Below, piece by piece: positions 35,370-43,766 of a stretch of DNA of 64,000 nucleotides. The DNA is from Clostridia bacterium (lineage in GTDB: Bacteria > Bacillota > Clostridia > Christensenellales > Aristaeellaceae): NCBI GenBank assembly GCA_017429265.1, contig JAFRPG010000029.1:1-64000 (forward strand), written 5' to 3'. The translations under genes and the position numbers were made by a program. The notes beneath the pieces are model-generated. The model made no database searches and had not been told where the DNA came from. It was given only the letters and a program-made list of their open reading frames with translations. The stretch's first letter is position 1; each line of letters begins with the position of its first letter.

Positions 35370-36407
35370 TTACTTCTTCGCCCCCATTCTGATTCGAGGA
35401 TCGATAAAGCCGTAGCTCAGGTCCAGGACCACACCGGCCAGCAGGCTGATGGTGGTGAAGATCGCCATATCCACAAAGAGGATGTCGTAGTCCTTGTAGT
35501 TCAGGGAGAGGACGAAGAGCTTGCCGATGCCGGGGATGCCGTACAGGGATTCCAGGATCATCGAGCCGCCGAGGATGCCGATGAACTCCGCCAGGATGGA
35601 GGGGAAGATGGGAACCATGGCGTTCTTCAGGGCATGGCGGACGATGGCCTGCCTGCGGGTCAGACCCTTGGTGCGCGCAAGCAGCAGATAATCGCTCTCC
35701 ATGACTTCGCACAGCTCAGCGCGCGTGAAGCGGCAGTAGCCGCAGATGGAGCCGAAAGAGAGACAGAATACGGGGATGATGTACCCCTTGGCCCTGGCCC
35801 AGAAGGGGGCCGTGTCAGCCGGCCAGGTGGACGGGAGCCAGTCGAGCGAATAACAGAAGATACGGAGCACAAACGATATCAAAACGAAACTCGGTATCGA
35901 AATGAAGACCATGACCATTGTGGAGATGGTGTGGTCCGTCATCGTGTTCTTCTTCAGCGCCGCCCAGATCCCCAGGAGGATGCCGATGGGCACGGAGAAG
36001 ATGACCGAGATGATATTCAAGCGGATAGAGTACCCGATTCGGGACATGATGATCGTGGACGCGGCAACATTGGGCTGGTAGGTCTTGCTGTAGCCCCAGT
36101 CCCACTTCGTGACCACGTTGGACAGCCATTTGCCGTACTGTTCCATGACAGGAACCTGATAATAGCAGAAATAGCGGCCTTTGTCTTCCGGCGTGCGGTA
36201 GAGCAGGTCGCCGTGATCGTCCACCTCGTGGGTGGTGCGGATCACATAGCCGAGACTGTACTGCTTGTCGTAATAGGCAGTCTGAACCTTGTCGTCACCG
36301 GCTTTTTTCTCAAAGGGCAGGAGTTTGACCAGGATAAATGTCAGCGAAAGGATGATGAACGTGGTCAAAAACGCGAGCCCGATTCTCTTGAGAACATACT
36401 TCCACAC
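35370..36407 (-). CDS. oppB: Oligopeptide ABC transporter permease OppB
   Basis: This 345-residue protein has six predicted helices and the permease EAA-like loop (DYLLLARTKGLTRRQAIVRHALKNAMVP), ending GIGKLFVLSLNYKDYDILF. A moderately enlarged external loop (about 35-105) follows helix 1. The GTG at 36407 is preferred because GGAGGGGG lies 7 nt upstream; an upstream in-frame TTG has no site. It forms the membrane pore with OppC. It is 91 bp from oppA, with a strong hairpin between. Confidence 0.9.
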   Translation of the reverse strand: MWKYVLKRIGLAFLTTFIILSLTFILVKLLPFEKKAGDDKVQTAYYDKQYSLGYVIRTTHEVDDHGDLLYRTPEDKGRYFCYYQVPVMEQYGKWLSNVVTKWDWGYSKTYQPNVAASTIIMSRIGYSIRLNIISVIFSVPIGILLGIWAALKKNTMTDHTISTMVMVFISIPSFVLISFVLRIFCYSLDWLPSTWPADTAPFWARAKGYIIPVFCLSFGSICGYCRFTRAELCEVMESDYLLLARTKGLTRRQAIVRHALKNAMVPIFPSILAEFIGILGGSMILESLYGIPGIGKLFVLSLNYKDYDILFVDMAIFTTISLLAGVVLDLSYGFIDPRIRMGAKK

Positions 36408-36443
36408 GGGTATTCCCCCTCCAACGATGCTTCCCAATCAATA

Positions 36444-36478
36444 GGACAATGGAGCCAGATGACCTGGCTCCATTGTCC
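36444..36478 (-). promoter_or_regulatory. Intercistronic hairpin between oppA and oppB
   Basis: A perfect 14-bp stem (GGACAATGGAGCCA with TGGCTCCATTGTCC) has a 7-nt loop and no U-run on either side. This fits an mRNA-stabilising or processing hairpin that keeps binding-protein levels above permease levels. Confidence 0.7.
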
Positions 36479-36498
36479 CACTTGGATTCAGGCTTGGA

Positions 36499-39201
36499 TT
36501 ATTCCACGATGAACGTGTCGTTCACAGAGTAGTAGTTGCCGCTGCTGGCCGTGCCGTCGAACACCATGTCGTAGTAGATGTCGAAGCCGGTGGCGCCCTG
36601 CGGCTCGGCGGAGGTGCCGCTGCCGGTGGCGTAATCCGCAGCCAGCTCAGCGGGCACGGTGAAGGTCACGACCTGCACGCCGCCCTCCTGCGCTTCCACG
36701 GTGAAGTCAACGGGAGCCTCGTCGTACTGGCCGTCGCCGTTGTTGTAGCGCTCATAGTTGCAGCACATGATGCCGGTGACGGTGACCTCGGTGATGTCCA
36801 CCAGGGTGGGCGTGATCTGGAAGGAGCCGGTGTAGGAGCCGTCGTCATTCTTCGCGATCTTGTTGTACTCGATGGTCAGGGTCGGGCGGTTCTGGCCCTT
36901 GGAGGCGATGACCTTGGAGTTCACGGCGTTGTACAGCGCGTCGAAGGACCAGCGCATGCCGTTGTACACGATCGGATAGACATCGGGATCATTGGTGTCC
37001 ACGCCCCAGTTGAGGGTGAAGGAACCGGAGATGTCCTGATCGCTGGACAGAACAGACACGAAGCCGATCGGATCCAGGCTGTTGCCGGAGATGGAGCCGA
37101 AGCCGATGTCGAACTGGCCGACCATCATCTTGTTGTAGTACACGTCGCTCCAGGCATTGCCGACCCAGAACTTCACGTCGAGCTTGTAGGCGCCGCCGGT
37201 CACGCTCTCGTCGTTGAAAGCGGTCTCGATGAAGTTCTTGATCTCGTTGTGATACTGCTCCTCGTGGGTGGGATACATCCACGCGATCTCGATCTCGATG
37301 GTGGTGGGCTCTTCGGGAGTGCCGGGGGTGTAGGCGCCGGCCGCCTCGAGCTCGGACATGGCCAGACGGAAGTACTCGCGGGCGAGCTCCAGGGAGTAGC
37401 CATAGCCGTCGGTGTCTTCCAGCAGGGCCGCCACGGCGTTCTTGTGAGCGTCGGTGGTGGAGTAGGAGATACCGTTCTCGGGATCGGACATATAGTTGGA
37501 AGCGAGGTAGTCAACGGACGGGATGGAGCCGCGCGCGTTGGCGAAGGTGAGGCGGTCGATGGAGTAGCTGATCGCCTGCACGAAGTGGTGGTTGCCCAGG
37601 GCGGGCTTCAGGTTCCAGTAAGCATCCGGCAGGGTCTGGGTGACAACGCCCTGCTCGCCGAACAGGTAAGCCCAGGTCTCGGCGTCGGTGGCATTGACGT
37701 TCAGCTTGAAGTTGGAGTTACCGGTGGTGGAACGGGTACGGGGGTCATTGCGGTACTCGTCCAGGTAATCCTGGGGAATGCTGGCGGCGTCGAAGTGGTT
37801 GGCCAGGAACTCGTTGAACGTAGCGGTGGGGTCCTCGGCGGCGGCGGTGAAGATCTTCACATGGACGCCGGGGATGGCATACTTGGTGTCCGCGTACACG
37901 TAGTTGGGGTTCTTGGCGAAGACGATCTGCTGATCCTGATCATAGCGCTCCAGATAGAAGGCGCCCAGGGTCAGAGCGTTGTCCACGGGGGTCTCGGTGG
38001 CGTCGATGTTGTAGCCCAGATAGTTCTGGACGGTGACCAGCTCGACAAACTCCTGGGGAACAGGCATGTACAGGCTGGACGCGATGTAGTACATGGTGTA
38101 GAACTGGGTCTGCTCTTCGGTGAAGGTGACCTCGAAGTAGTTCTTGCCATCTTCCACATAGGTCTTGATGCCGACGTTGGCCCACAGATCGGCGTTGAAG
38201 CCAGCCTCGGAGCCCTGATAGTATTCCTTGGCACCCGCGATCGCGCCGGACTTGGTGTTGGCCAGCTCGGAGCCGCGATACAGGTTGTTGGCCTGGGTCA
38301 GGAGCAGCTTGAACGCATACTCATAGTCTTCCAGGGCCACGCCGCGGTTGTTGAAAGCCTGACGGCTTTCCAGCTGGGAACCGGTGGTGTACTTCAGGCC
38401 GTCGGTGTCGCCGGTGCGGACCTCGAAGCGCCAGGTGGTGGCCATGCCGTCGCCGTCTTCATCGTTCACGGCAACGGGCTTTTCCTTGGCCAGCTCGGGC
38501 ACCCAGTCATAGCCGTCCTTGGTCTCGTTCATGAAGTTGGTGTAGAAGCTGGCGCCGATGTAGGCGTACAGGTCGCCAACCTGGGCGCCCTGGTCGTTCA
38601 GATAGTTCAGGGTGCCGGGATCGCTGACCTCGGAGGTGTGATAGTAACGGGCCCAGGCGGGATTGGACTCGTACTCAAGATCGGCCGTGATGTTGCCCTC
38701 GGCGAGGATGCCGAAGCCATAGCCGACGATGTAGTTCTCGGTGCCCAGCGTGACGCGCGGATTGTACATCACGTAGTTGCCGTTCTCGAACAGGGAGATG
38801 CCGGTGATGCCGGTCGTCACGGCAAACTGCTCGAGGATGCCCAGGATGTTGGTGCGCTCCTCGTTGCTCTCCTTCTTGTAGGAGAAGAGGCCGTCAGCCA
38901 CCGGAACGGCTTCCATGATGGCAGCCACGGCGGCGTCATAGGCAGCGCCCACCTCGGCGACATTGGCAGCGGCGTCGATGGCGGCGTCGCCGGCTTCCTT
39001 CGCCTCGGTCACGGCGGCGGTCTCTTCCTCAGTCAGCTGAGGGAGAATGGTCGCGACCATCTTTTCAAGGTCATACTTGATGTAGGCCTTGAAGTCTTCC
39101 TCGCCCATATAGGCGCCGTCCCACGCAGACCCTTCGGCCAGGGCGGGGACCATACCGAGGACCATCGCCAGTGCGAGCAGCACAGCAAAGATCTTCTTCA
39201 T
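36499..39201 (-). CDS. oppA: Oligopeptide ABC transporter substrate-binding protein OppA-like (large)
   Basis: This 900-residue exported protein has a signal peptide (MKKIFAVLLALAMVLGMVPALAEG) that lacks a lipobox Cys. How it stays at the cell surface is therefore unclear. The SBP_bac_5 body is recognisable (NGNYVMYNPRVTL near the start, LEDYEYAFKLLLTQANN, VDNALTLGAFYLERYDQDQQIVFAKNPNY, and HHFVQAISYSIDRLTFANARG). The usual length is about 530-600, so it carries several hundred extra residues, including a helical N-terminal segment (about 30-100) and a C-terminal beta-rich part. It has a strong promoter and is the first gene of the operon. Confidence 0.88.
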   Translation of the reverse strand: MKKIFAVLLALAMVLGMVPALAEGSAWDGAYMGEEDFKAYIKYDLEKMVATILPQLTEEETAAVTEAKEAGDAAIDAAANVAEVGAAYDAAVAAIMEAVPVADGLFSYKKESNEERTNILGILEQFAVTTGITGISLFENGNYVMYNPRVTLGTENYIVGYGFGILAEGNITADLEYESNPAWARYYHTSEVSDPGTLNYLNDQGAQVGDLYAYIGASFYTNFMNETKDGYDWVPELAKEKPVAVNDEDGDGMATTWRFEVRTGDTDGLKYTTGSQLESRQAFNNRGVALEDYEYAFKLLLTQANNLYRGSELANTKSGAIAGAKEYYQGSEAGFNADLWANVGIKTYVEDGKNYFEVTFTEEQTQFYTMYYIASSLYMPVPQEFVELVTVQNYLGYNIDATETPVDNALTLGAFYLERYDQDQQIVFAKNPNYVYADTKYAIPGVHVKIFTAAAEDPTATFNEFLANHFDAASIPQDYLDEYRNDPRTRSTTGNSNFKLNVNATDAETWAYLFGEQGVVTQTLPDAYWNLKPALGNHHFVQAISYSIDRLTFANARGSIPSVDYLASNYMSDPENGISYSTTDAHKNAVAALLEDTDGYGYSLELAREYFRLAMSELEAAGAYTPGTPEEPTTIEIEIAWMYPTHEEQYHNEIKNFIETAFNDESVTGGAYKLDVKFWVGNAWSDVYYNKMMVGQFDIGFGSISGNSLDPIGFVSVLSSDQDISGSFTLNWGVDTNDPDVYPIVYNGMRWSFDALYNAVNSKVIASKGQNRPTLTIEYNKIAKNDDGSYTGSFQITPTLVDITEVTVTGIMCCNYERYNNGDGQYDEAPVDFTVEAQEGGVQVVTFTVPAELAADYATGSGTSAEPQGATGFDIYYDMVFDGTASSGNYYSVNDTFIVE

Positions 39202-39261
39202 GCGGATATTCCTCCTTCGATTGTTTTTCTTCTTTAAACCAATAAAGAAGAATTCCGATAC

Positions 39262-39290
39262 AGTATATCAAAACGGGGACTGTTTGTCAA
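39262..39290 (-). promoter_or_regulatory. Promoter of the opp operon
   Basis: On the minus strand, perfect TTGACA (39285-39290), a 17-bp spacer and TATACT (39262-39267). The leader of about 55 nt is AT-rich. Confidence 0.8.
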
Positions 39291-39362
39291 ATCCATAATT
39301 TTACAATTCCTCATCTTTTGCTTTAACAATTCCGCACGGTTTTCCGGGCGTTGGGGAGACTG

Positions 39363-39394
39363 AAAACACCCCGCGCCGGATCTGACGCAGGGTG
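39363..39394 (-). terminator. Terminator after the tRNA-Ser pair
   Basis: A 9-bp stem (CACCCTGCG with CGCGGGGTG, one G-U pair) is followed on the minus strand by TTTTCA, directly after tRNA-Ser(GCT). Confidence 0.75.
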
Positions 39395-39401
39395 CTGTGT
39401 G

Positions 39402-39489
39402 CGGAGAAGCCGGGATTTGAACCCGGGCTCGGTTTAACCCGACTACTCCCTTAGCAGGGGAGCCCCTTCGGCCACTTGGGTACTTCTCC
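39402..39489 (-). tRNA. tRNA-Ser (anticodon GCT)
   Basis: The acceptor arm is GGAGAAG/CTTCTCC with discriminator G, the anticodon loop is CTGCTAA, there is a long variable arm typical of Ser, and the T arm is GGGTTCAAATCCC. CCA is not encoded. It reads AGC and AGU codons. Confidence 0.95.
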
Positions 39490-39501
39490 ATACCAAGCTG
39501 G

Positions 39502-39587
39502 CGGAGAGAGAGGGATTCGAACCCCCGGTGCCTTTCGGCATCACTGGTTTTCAAGACCAGCGCCTTCAACCGCTCGGCCATCTCTCC
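39502..39587 (-). tRNA. tRNA-Ser (anticodon TGA)
   Basis: The acceptor arm is GGAGAGA/TCTCTCC with discriminator G, the anticodon loop is CTTGAAA, there is a long variable arm (GATGCCGAAAGGCACC) and the T arm has GGTTCGAATCC. CCA is not encoded. It lies 12 bp upstream of tRNA-Ser(GCT) on the same transcript. Confidence 0.95.
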
Positions 39588-39602
39588 ATAACCAGCACCG
39601 GT

Positions 39603-39631
39603 ATTATTGCACAGGTTTCCCTTTTCGTCAA
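39603..39631 (-). promoter_or_regulatory. Promoter of the tRNA-Ser pair
   Basis: On the minus strand, TTGACG (39626-39631), a 17-bp spacer and an extended TGC-AATAAT (39603-39608), 15 bp before the mature 5' end. Confidence 0.7.
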
Positions 39632-39738
39632 GCCTTTTTTCTGCGCATGCCTTCCGCCGGGCCACGGAGACGGTCCTGATCTATGGCAGCGGGAGGGGAG
39701 CGTTCTCTGGCGGTACGCAAAATCTTTCAAAAAAGGTA

Positions 39739-39767
39739 TGGACAAAACGCGAAACTCTTGCTATAAT
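39739..39767 (+). promoter_or_regulatory. Promoter of the tRNA-Thr/tRNA-Pro pair
   Basis: TGGACA (39739-39744), a 17-bp spacer and an extended TGC-TATAAT (39762-39767), 16 bp before tRNA-Thr. Confidence 0.75.
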
Positions 39768-39783
39768 ACGATTCGCTGGTCCT

Positions 39784-39859
39784 GCCGATATAGCTCAGTT
39801 GGTAGAGCGGTTGATTCGTAATCAGCAGGTCATGGGTCCGAGTCCCATTATCGGCTCCA
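39784..39859 (+). tRNA. tRNA-Thr (anticodon CGT)
   Basis: A 76-nt cloverleaf has acceptor GCCGATA/TATCGGC, D arm GCTCAGTTGGTAGAGC, anticodon loop TTCGTAA and T arm GGGTCCGAGTCCC. The 3' CCA is encoded. It reads ACG codons. Confidence 0.95.
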
Positions 39860-39867
39860 GCACACAA

Positions 39868-39941
39868 CGAGGTGTAGCGCAGTTTGGTAGCGCGCCTGGT
39901 TCGGGACTAGGAGGCCGTGGGTTCAAGTCCCACCACTTCGA
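39868..39941 (+). tRNA. tRNA-Pro (anticodon CGG)
   Basis: Acceptor CGAGGTG/CACTTCG (one G-U), D arm GCGCAGTTTGGTAGCGC, anticodon loop TTCGGGA and T arm GTGGGTTCAAGTCCCAC. The discriminator is A and CCA is not encoded. It lies 8 bp after tRNA-Thr. Confidence 0.94.
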
Positions 39942-40004
39942 CTGCCGCAGTTCCTGCAAAGGGATTGCGGTATTTTTGTGCCTGCCCGCGGCCGGGCGCG
40001 CGCC

Positions 40005-40033
40005 TTGACGGAACTCCGGCGCTGTGCTATATA
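40005..40033 (+). promoter_or_regulatory. Promoter of the methyltransferase gene at 40.1 kb
   Basis: TTGACG (40005-40010), a 17-bp spacer and an extended TGC-TATATA (40028-40033). Confidence 0.6.
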
Positions 40034-40085
40034 TCCCGCAGAAGGATGCCGCGCGGACAGCGGCTGAAGAAAGAAGGATGCGGCT

Positions 40086-40907
40086 GTGCCGGACCAAATC
40101 AACGAAAGAAACGCCCCGGGCACCGCTGCCGCCGTCAGCGATCCCGCCGCCGTGCGCGACCAGTACCGCACGGCGGACCGCCTCGGGACGCGGATCTCGA
40201 TCCACGCCAGATACTCCGTGAACAAGCAGGGATTCGGGAACTGGATCGCTTCCCATTTTGACATCCGGCCCGGGGCGTCCGTCCTGGAGCTTGGGTGCGG
40301 GACGGGGGAGATGTGGCTCGGACGGGAGGAGACCGTCCGCCGCTGCGCCCGCTTCATCCTGACGGATCTCTCCGAGGGGATGCTGGACCGGGCGCGGGAG
40401 ACCCTGCGCGGAGTCGGCGGGATCGAATTTGCCGCCGCGGATATCCAGAGCATCCCGTACGCGGACGGCACCTTTGACGCAGTCATCGCCAACATGATGC
40501 TCTACCACGTCCCCGATCTGCCCCGCGCCCTGCGGGAAGTAAAGCGCGTCCTGAAGCCGGACGGCGTCTTCTGCTGCGCCACCTATGGCGAGTACGGGAT
40601 GATGGAGACCCTGTGCGGCCTGTTCCGCGCCTGGGGGGTCCGGAACCGGGATCCGCACCGCTTCACCCTGCAGAACGGGGAGGAGAAGCTGAAAACCGTC
40701 TTCCGGGACGTGCGCCGATACCTGTACGAGGACGCCCTGGAGGTCACGAACGCCGAGGACCTGGCCGACTACATCGGTTCGCTCACCGGCATGACGGACT
40801 TTCAGCGGCTCACGCGGGAGGAGATCCTCTCCGTGCTGCGGTCGCACATGACCGGCGGCGTGCTGCGCATCCCCAAGGAGTACGGCATGTTCATCGCGCG
40901 GCCCTGA
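40086..40907 (+). CDS. Class I SAM-dependent methyltransferase
   Basis: This 273-residue Rossmann-fold methyltransferase has motif I VLELGCGTGEMWLG, an acidic LTDLSEGML loop at the end of strand 2, FAAADIQSIPYADGTFDAVIANMMLYHV and LPRALREVKRVLKPDG, the Methyltransf_11 pattern. The substrate is unknown. The start is GTG at 40086, with AAGAAAGAAGG about 9 nt upstream. It has its own promoter just after the tRNA genes and is followed by a GC-rich hairpin (40920-40946) without a U-run. Confidence 0.85.
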   Translation: MPDQINERNAPGTAAAVSDPAAVRDQYRTADRLGTRISIHARYSVNKQGFGNWIASHFDIRPGASVLELGCGTGEMWLGREETVRRCARFILTDLSEGMLDRARETLRGVGGIEFAAADIQSIPYADGTFDAVIANMMLYHVPDLPRALREVKRVLKPDGVFCCATYGEYGMMETLCGLFRAWGVRNRDPHRFTLQNGEEKLKTVFRDVRRYLYEDALEVTNAEDLADYIGSLTGMTDFQRLTREEILSVLRSHMTGGVLRIPKEYGMFIARP

Positions 40908-40993
40908 GACCGCGTTTTCGGGCCGGGCGGGAAGAAAACCCGGCCCCGCATCGTCTCTATCAGTGAAACCCGATGAATAAGGAGGTATCTGCG

Positions 40994-42583
40994 ATGAAAC
41001 GCTGTTTCTTCATACTCTGCGCGGTGCTGACGCTCCTGCTGGCCTGCTGCGCGGCGGCCTGCGCGGACGTTCCGGCCCAGGTCATGACCTACTTCTCCGA
41101 GCACCAGCTCGGCGACGCGTCGGTCATGGGAACGGCCGAACTGACCGGCCACGGCAAGGATGACTGCCTCTTTGTCGTCATCCGCACAAAGAAGGACGTG
41201 AACATCCTCTACTGCTTCAAGTACAGCGGGAGCGAGGGCTGGAAGCACTCCTTCCACAACCAGGGCGCCGTGCCGCAGGGCAGGAACGACCTGAGTATCT
41301 ACATCTCGTCCGACATGCACGACTGGGCCAACGGCCGCACCTACAAGGGCCCGCTGCTGGTCGTCAACTCCTACGGGGCGGAGGACGGGCAGCTGAAGCT
41401 CTTCACGGCCTACCAGCTCAACTCCGGCAAGTGGAAGCTGAAGCGCATCTGGAGCTATACCAACTACGAGAGCATGGAGCTCAACGAGGGCTCGATCACC
41501 TACTTCACCAAGCTGGAGAGCGGCACCGTGAAGGGCACCGCCCACGGCACCTATCAGCGCGACGTGCGCTACGTCAGCCTCTCCGCGATCCCGAAGAACC
41601 TTTCCGCCGCGCAGAAGGGCCTGACCAGCGCACCGACGCTCCCAGTCTCCGCGGAACTGAACGCTCAGGAGATCCAGTTTACGGGCGGCAAGAAGTACAA
41701 TGTCTACACGGCTCCGGACAAGACCTCCATCCGCGGCGGCAACGGCAAGGCCGCCGTCTCCACCAACGGCTGGATCCAGGTCTTCGGCCGTGAGGGGGAC
41801 TGGATCCTGGTCCAGTACTCCATCGACCGCGACCGCTACCGCTTCGGCTACATCAGCGCCAAGTCCCTGCCGAAGAAGGCGAGCGTGCCCGACCTGCACT
41901 TCAACGCGGTCCGGGCAACACTGGTTACGGGGACCATGGTGACCGACGACCCGCTCTACTCGCGCCTGGCCTTCACCAGCGAGCCGGCCGGCATGACGGT
42001 GACCTGGCTGGCCACGATGGGCGACTGGGCCTATATCCAGGGGGCGAGGTACCGCGGCTTTGTGCCGGTGTCCGCGCTGAGCACGGCGAAGACTGCGGCC
42101 CCGGCGGCATCTCACGGCACGAACTTCTACACCTTCCGCGGCGATAACGGCCTGGACTACGACCTGTTCGTGGTCTATAAGCTCCACTATGACGCGGTCC
42201 GCCGGGTCTACGCGGTGACCGGCTGCTTCGAGCGGATCGTCTTCCCTGCGGGCGGCGAAGAGGAAGAGGAGCCCTACGGGGAGAACGCCAACGGCGGCGC
42301 CATGTACACCTTCACCCTCGCGCCGGACTTTATCGCGAGCATGGTCAGGGATATAAGCGACGGGATCGAGACCTACATGCCCGTGACTGACCTGTACAAG
42401 TGGTGGATCGATGCTTACCTGGGCGGCGACGCTCCGGAGGGCGAGATGACCTTCATGGCCGACCTGCCCGAAGCCGACTGGGACTTTGCGGACGTGGACT
42501 TCTGGTTCTTCACCACAAAGATCGAGCTCAACGAAAACAACCAGATCCGCTACATGGAATACAGCTACGTGCCGTGGGGATGA
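40994..42583 (+). CDS. Secreted protein of unknown function with SH3-like segments
   Basis: This 529-residue protein has a signal peptide (MKRCFFILCAVLTLLLACCAAACAD). The Cys run could allow lipidation, but the most likely cut is after ACA. The middle region (about 205-370) contains two stretches like bacterial SH3 domains (KYNVYTAPDKTSIRGGNGKAAVS...WIQVFGREGDWILVQYS and DDPLYSRLAFTSEP...VTWLATMGDWAYIQ), a fold that often binds cell-wall peptides. The N- and C-terminal parts are not recognised. The ATG at 40994 follows AAGGAGG by about 8 nt. It converges on the esterase gene, separated by a repeat element. Confidence 0.75.
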   Translation: MKRCFFILCAVLTLLLACCAAACADVPAQVMTYFSEHQLGDASVMGTAELTGHGKDDCLFVVIRTKKDVNILYCFKYSGSEGWKHSFHNQGAVPQGRNDLSIYISSDMHDWANGRTYKGPLLVVNSYGAEDGQLKLFTAYQLNSGKWKLKRIWSYTNYESMELNEGSITYFTKLESGTVKGTAHGTYQRDVRYVSLSAIPKNLSAAQKGLTSAPTLPVSAELNAQEIQFTGGKKYNVYTAPDKTSIRGGNGKAAVSTNGWIQVFGREGDWILVQYSIDRDRYRFGYISAKSLPKKASVPDLHFNAVRATLVTGTMVTDDPLYSRLAFTSEPAGMTVTWLATMGDWAYIQGARYRGFVPVSALSTAKTAAPAASHGTNFYTFRGDNGLDYDLFVVYKLHYDAVRRVYAVTGCFERIVFPAGGEEEEEPYGENANGGAMYTFTLAPDFIASMVRDISDGIETYMPVTDLYKWWIDAYLGGDAPEGEMTFMADLPEADWDFADVDFWFFTTKIELNENNQIRYMEYSYVPWG

Positions 42584-42610
42584 GAATCACGACAACGGAA
42601 AAAACGGGTT

Positions 42611-42937
42611 CTTCACGGAAGGTTCGGGAAAATCATATGGGAGGGGTACGCGCTCTGCGGAGCGCGCCAGGGGCTTTCCGATCGCCCCTGGACCCTTCGG
42701 GATCACCTCTTTCTTGTTTGGCATATTGCAAGGCAATGTTGATAAACGAACCTTACATTGCCAAAGCCTTTCTTAACGGGACGGCCCCGAAGGAGTCCAG
42801 AGGATTCGGAGCGCCCGGAAAACTGTCCGGGGGACAGTTTTCAGCGGAGAATGGGCGGCAGCCCCGAATCGATCGGAAAGCCCTCTGGTGCGCCCGCAGG
42901 CGCATCCCTCATCAATGGACTTTCTCCGGTAAACGTG
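42611..42937. repeat. Dispersed inverted-repeat element, copy 2
   Basis: This fills the 401-bp convergent gap between the secreted-protein and esterase genes and matches copy 1 (23592-23921) along its length, with the central TTGATAAACGAACCTT block in the same orientation. The 65-bp module that copy 1 has in the left arm is here in the right arm, inverted (42804-42868, starting ATTCGGAGCGCCCGG). Because the arms are inverted repeats of each other, the module keeps the same position relative to its arm. Confidence 0.85.
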
Positions 42938-42943
42938 CAGAAG

Positions 42944-42971
42944 AAAAAACGGGGCTGACGCTCCGTTTTTT
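42944..42971. terminator. Bidirectional terminator beside repeat copy 2
   Basis: A 12-bp stem (AAAAAACGGGGC with GCTCCGTTTTTT, one G-U pair), loop TGAC, with A6 and T6 flanks. Confidence 0.85.
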
Positions 42972-42984
42972 CGTTGCCGTGAGT

Positions 42985-43752
42985 TTACTCCCGGCTGTAG
43001 AAGAACAGCGGCATGAAGAAGGGCAGCTGCTCTTCCCAGCAGGCCTCGCAGTGGTCGCCGTTGGGGATGATCCGGGCCGTCACATGCATGCGGCGGTCGA
43101 GCATCGCGGCGGCGGTCAGGGCGAACTGACGGTCCATGCCGTCGTGGCCCTCCATCTCGCGGGAGCCGTAGTCCATATAGATGCAGGTGTCCTCGTCGAA
43201 CTGACCCTCGCGGATCAGCTTGCGCATGCGCTTACCGTTGACCCAGATGGACGGGGAGAGGGCGGCGCAGCGGCTGAACACGTCGTTGTACGCGAGGACA
43301 CCGTACAGGCTCATCAGTCCGCCCATGGAACTGCCTGCGATCCAGGTGTGCGCGCGGTCGGGCAGGGTGGGATAGTGGCGGTCGATCAGCGGCTTGAGGG
43401 TGTGCACCATCCAGTCCATATAGGTTTTTCCGCGGCCTTCCACCTCGCCGAACTGATCGTCGGTGAAGGACCAGGGGGAGTACTCCTTCAGGCGGCCGTT
43501 GTCCGGGTGATGGTTGCACTCCACCGCCACGATCATCAGCGGCATGGGATGCTCCTGCAGATACTCGAGCATTCCCCAGCTCTTGCCGTAGGTGGCGTCC
43601 TCGTCGAGAAAGACGTTGTGTCCGTCAAACATGTAGAGGACAGGGTAGCGGGCGTCCGCCCCGAAGAGCCGGCTGTCGGGCTGGTAGATGTAGAGCCGCC
43701 GGCGTTCTCTGCCGGTCAGCGGCCGGACCGTGATGTTCCGTCTGAAAAGCAT
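42985..43752 (-). CDS. Putative esterase (alpha/beta hydrolase, esterase D/Fes type)
   Basis: This 255-residue protein has the nucleophile elbow GSSMGG, an early YPVLYMFDGHNVF strand typical of PF00756 esterases, and a late IIPNGDHCEACWEEQLPFFM carrying the catalytic His. The family includes feruloyl and acetyl-xylan esterases, S-formylglutathione hydrolases and enterochelin esterase. There is no signal peptide, so it is cytoplasmic. It lies 14 bp after a DtxR-type regulator gene; if co-regulated by metal, a siderophore-ester role is conceivable but unproven. Confidence 0.87.
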   Translation of the reverse strand: MLFRRNITVRPLTGRERRRLYIYQPDSRLFGADARYPVLYMFDGHNVFLDEDATYGKSWGMLEYLQEHPMPLMIVAVECNHHPDNGRLKEYSPWSFTDDQFGEVEGRGKTYMDWMVHTLKPLIDRHYPTLPDRAHTWIAGSSMGGLMSLYGVLAYNDVFSRCAALSPSIWVNGKRMRKLIREGQFDEDTCIYMDYGSREMEGHDGMDRQFALTAAAMLDRRMHVTARIIPNGDHCEACWEEQLPFFMPLFFYSRE

Positions 43753-43766
43753 GCTTCTGTTCCTTC

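Noticed and set aside
36444-36478. Hairpin after oppA as an intrinsic terminator
   Set aside because: There is no U-run on the minus strand and the opp genes continue directly; an RNA-stability role fits better.
33126-36512. A very long open frame antisense to the opp permease genes
   Set aside because: GC-rich codon bias leaves the opposite strand open. The product is Asp/Val/Gly/His-rich low complexity with no motif, and the sense frames encode clear transporter proteins. The same applies to long antisense frames at 24612-27752, 50845-54591, 46269-48377, 44216-46420 and 61919-63754.
39402-39941. tRNA cluster as an integrated-element attachment site
   Set aside because: No integrase, no direct repeat of a tRNA 3' end, and no change in base composition were found beside the tRNAs.
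40920-40946. GGGCCGGG/CCCGGCCC hairpin after the 40.1-kb methyltransferase as a terminator
   Set aside because: No U-run follows; termination cannot be claimed from the stem alone.
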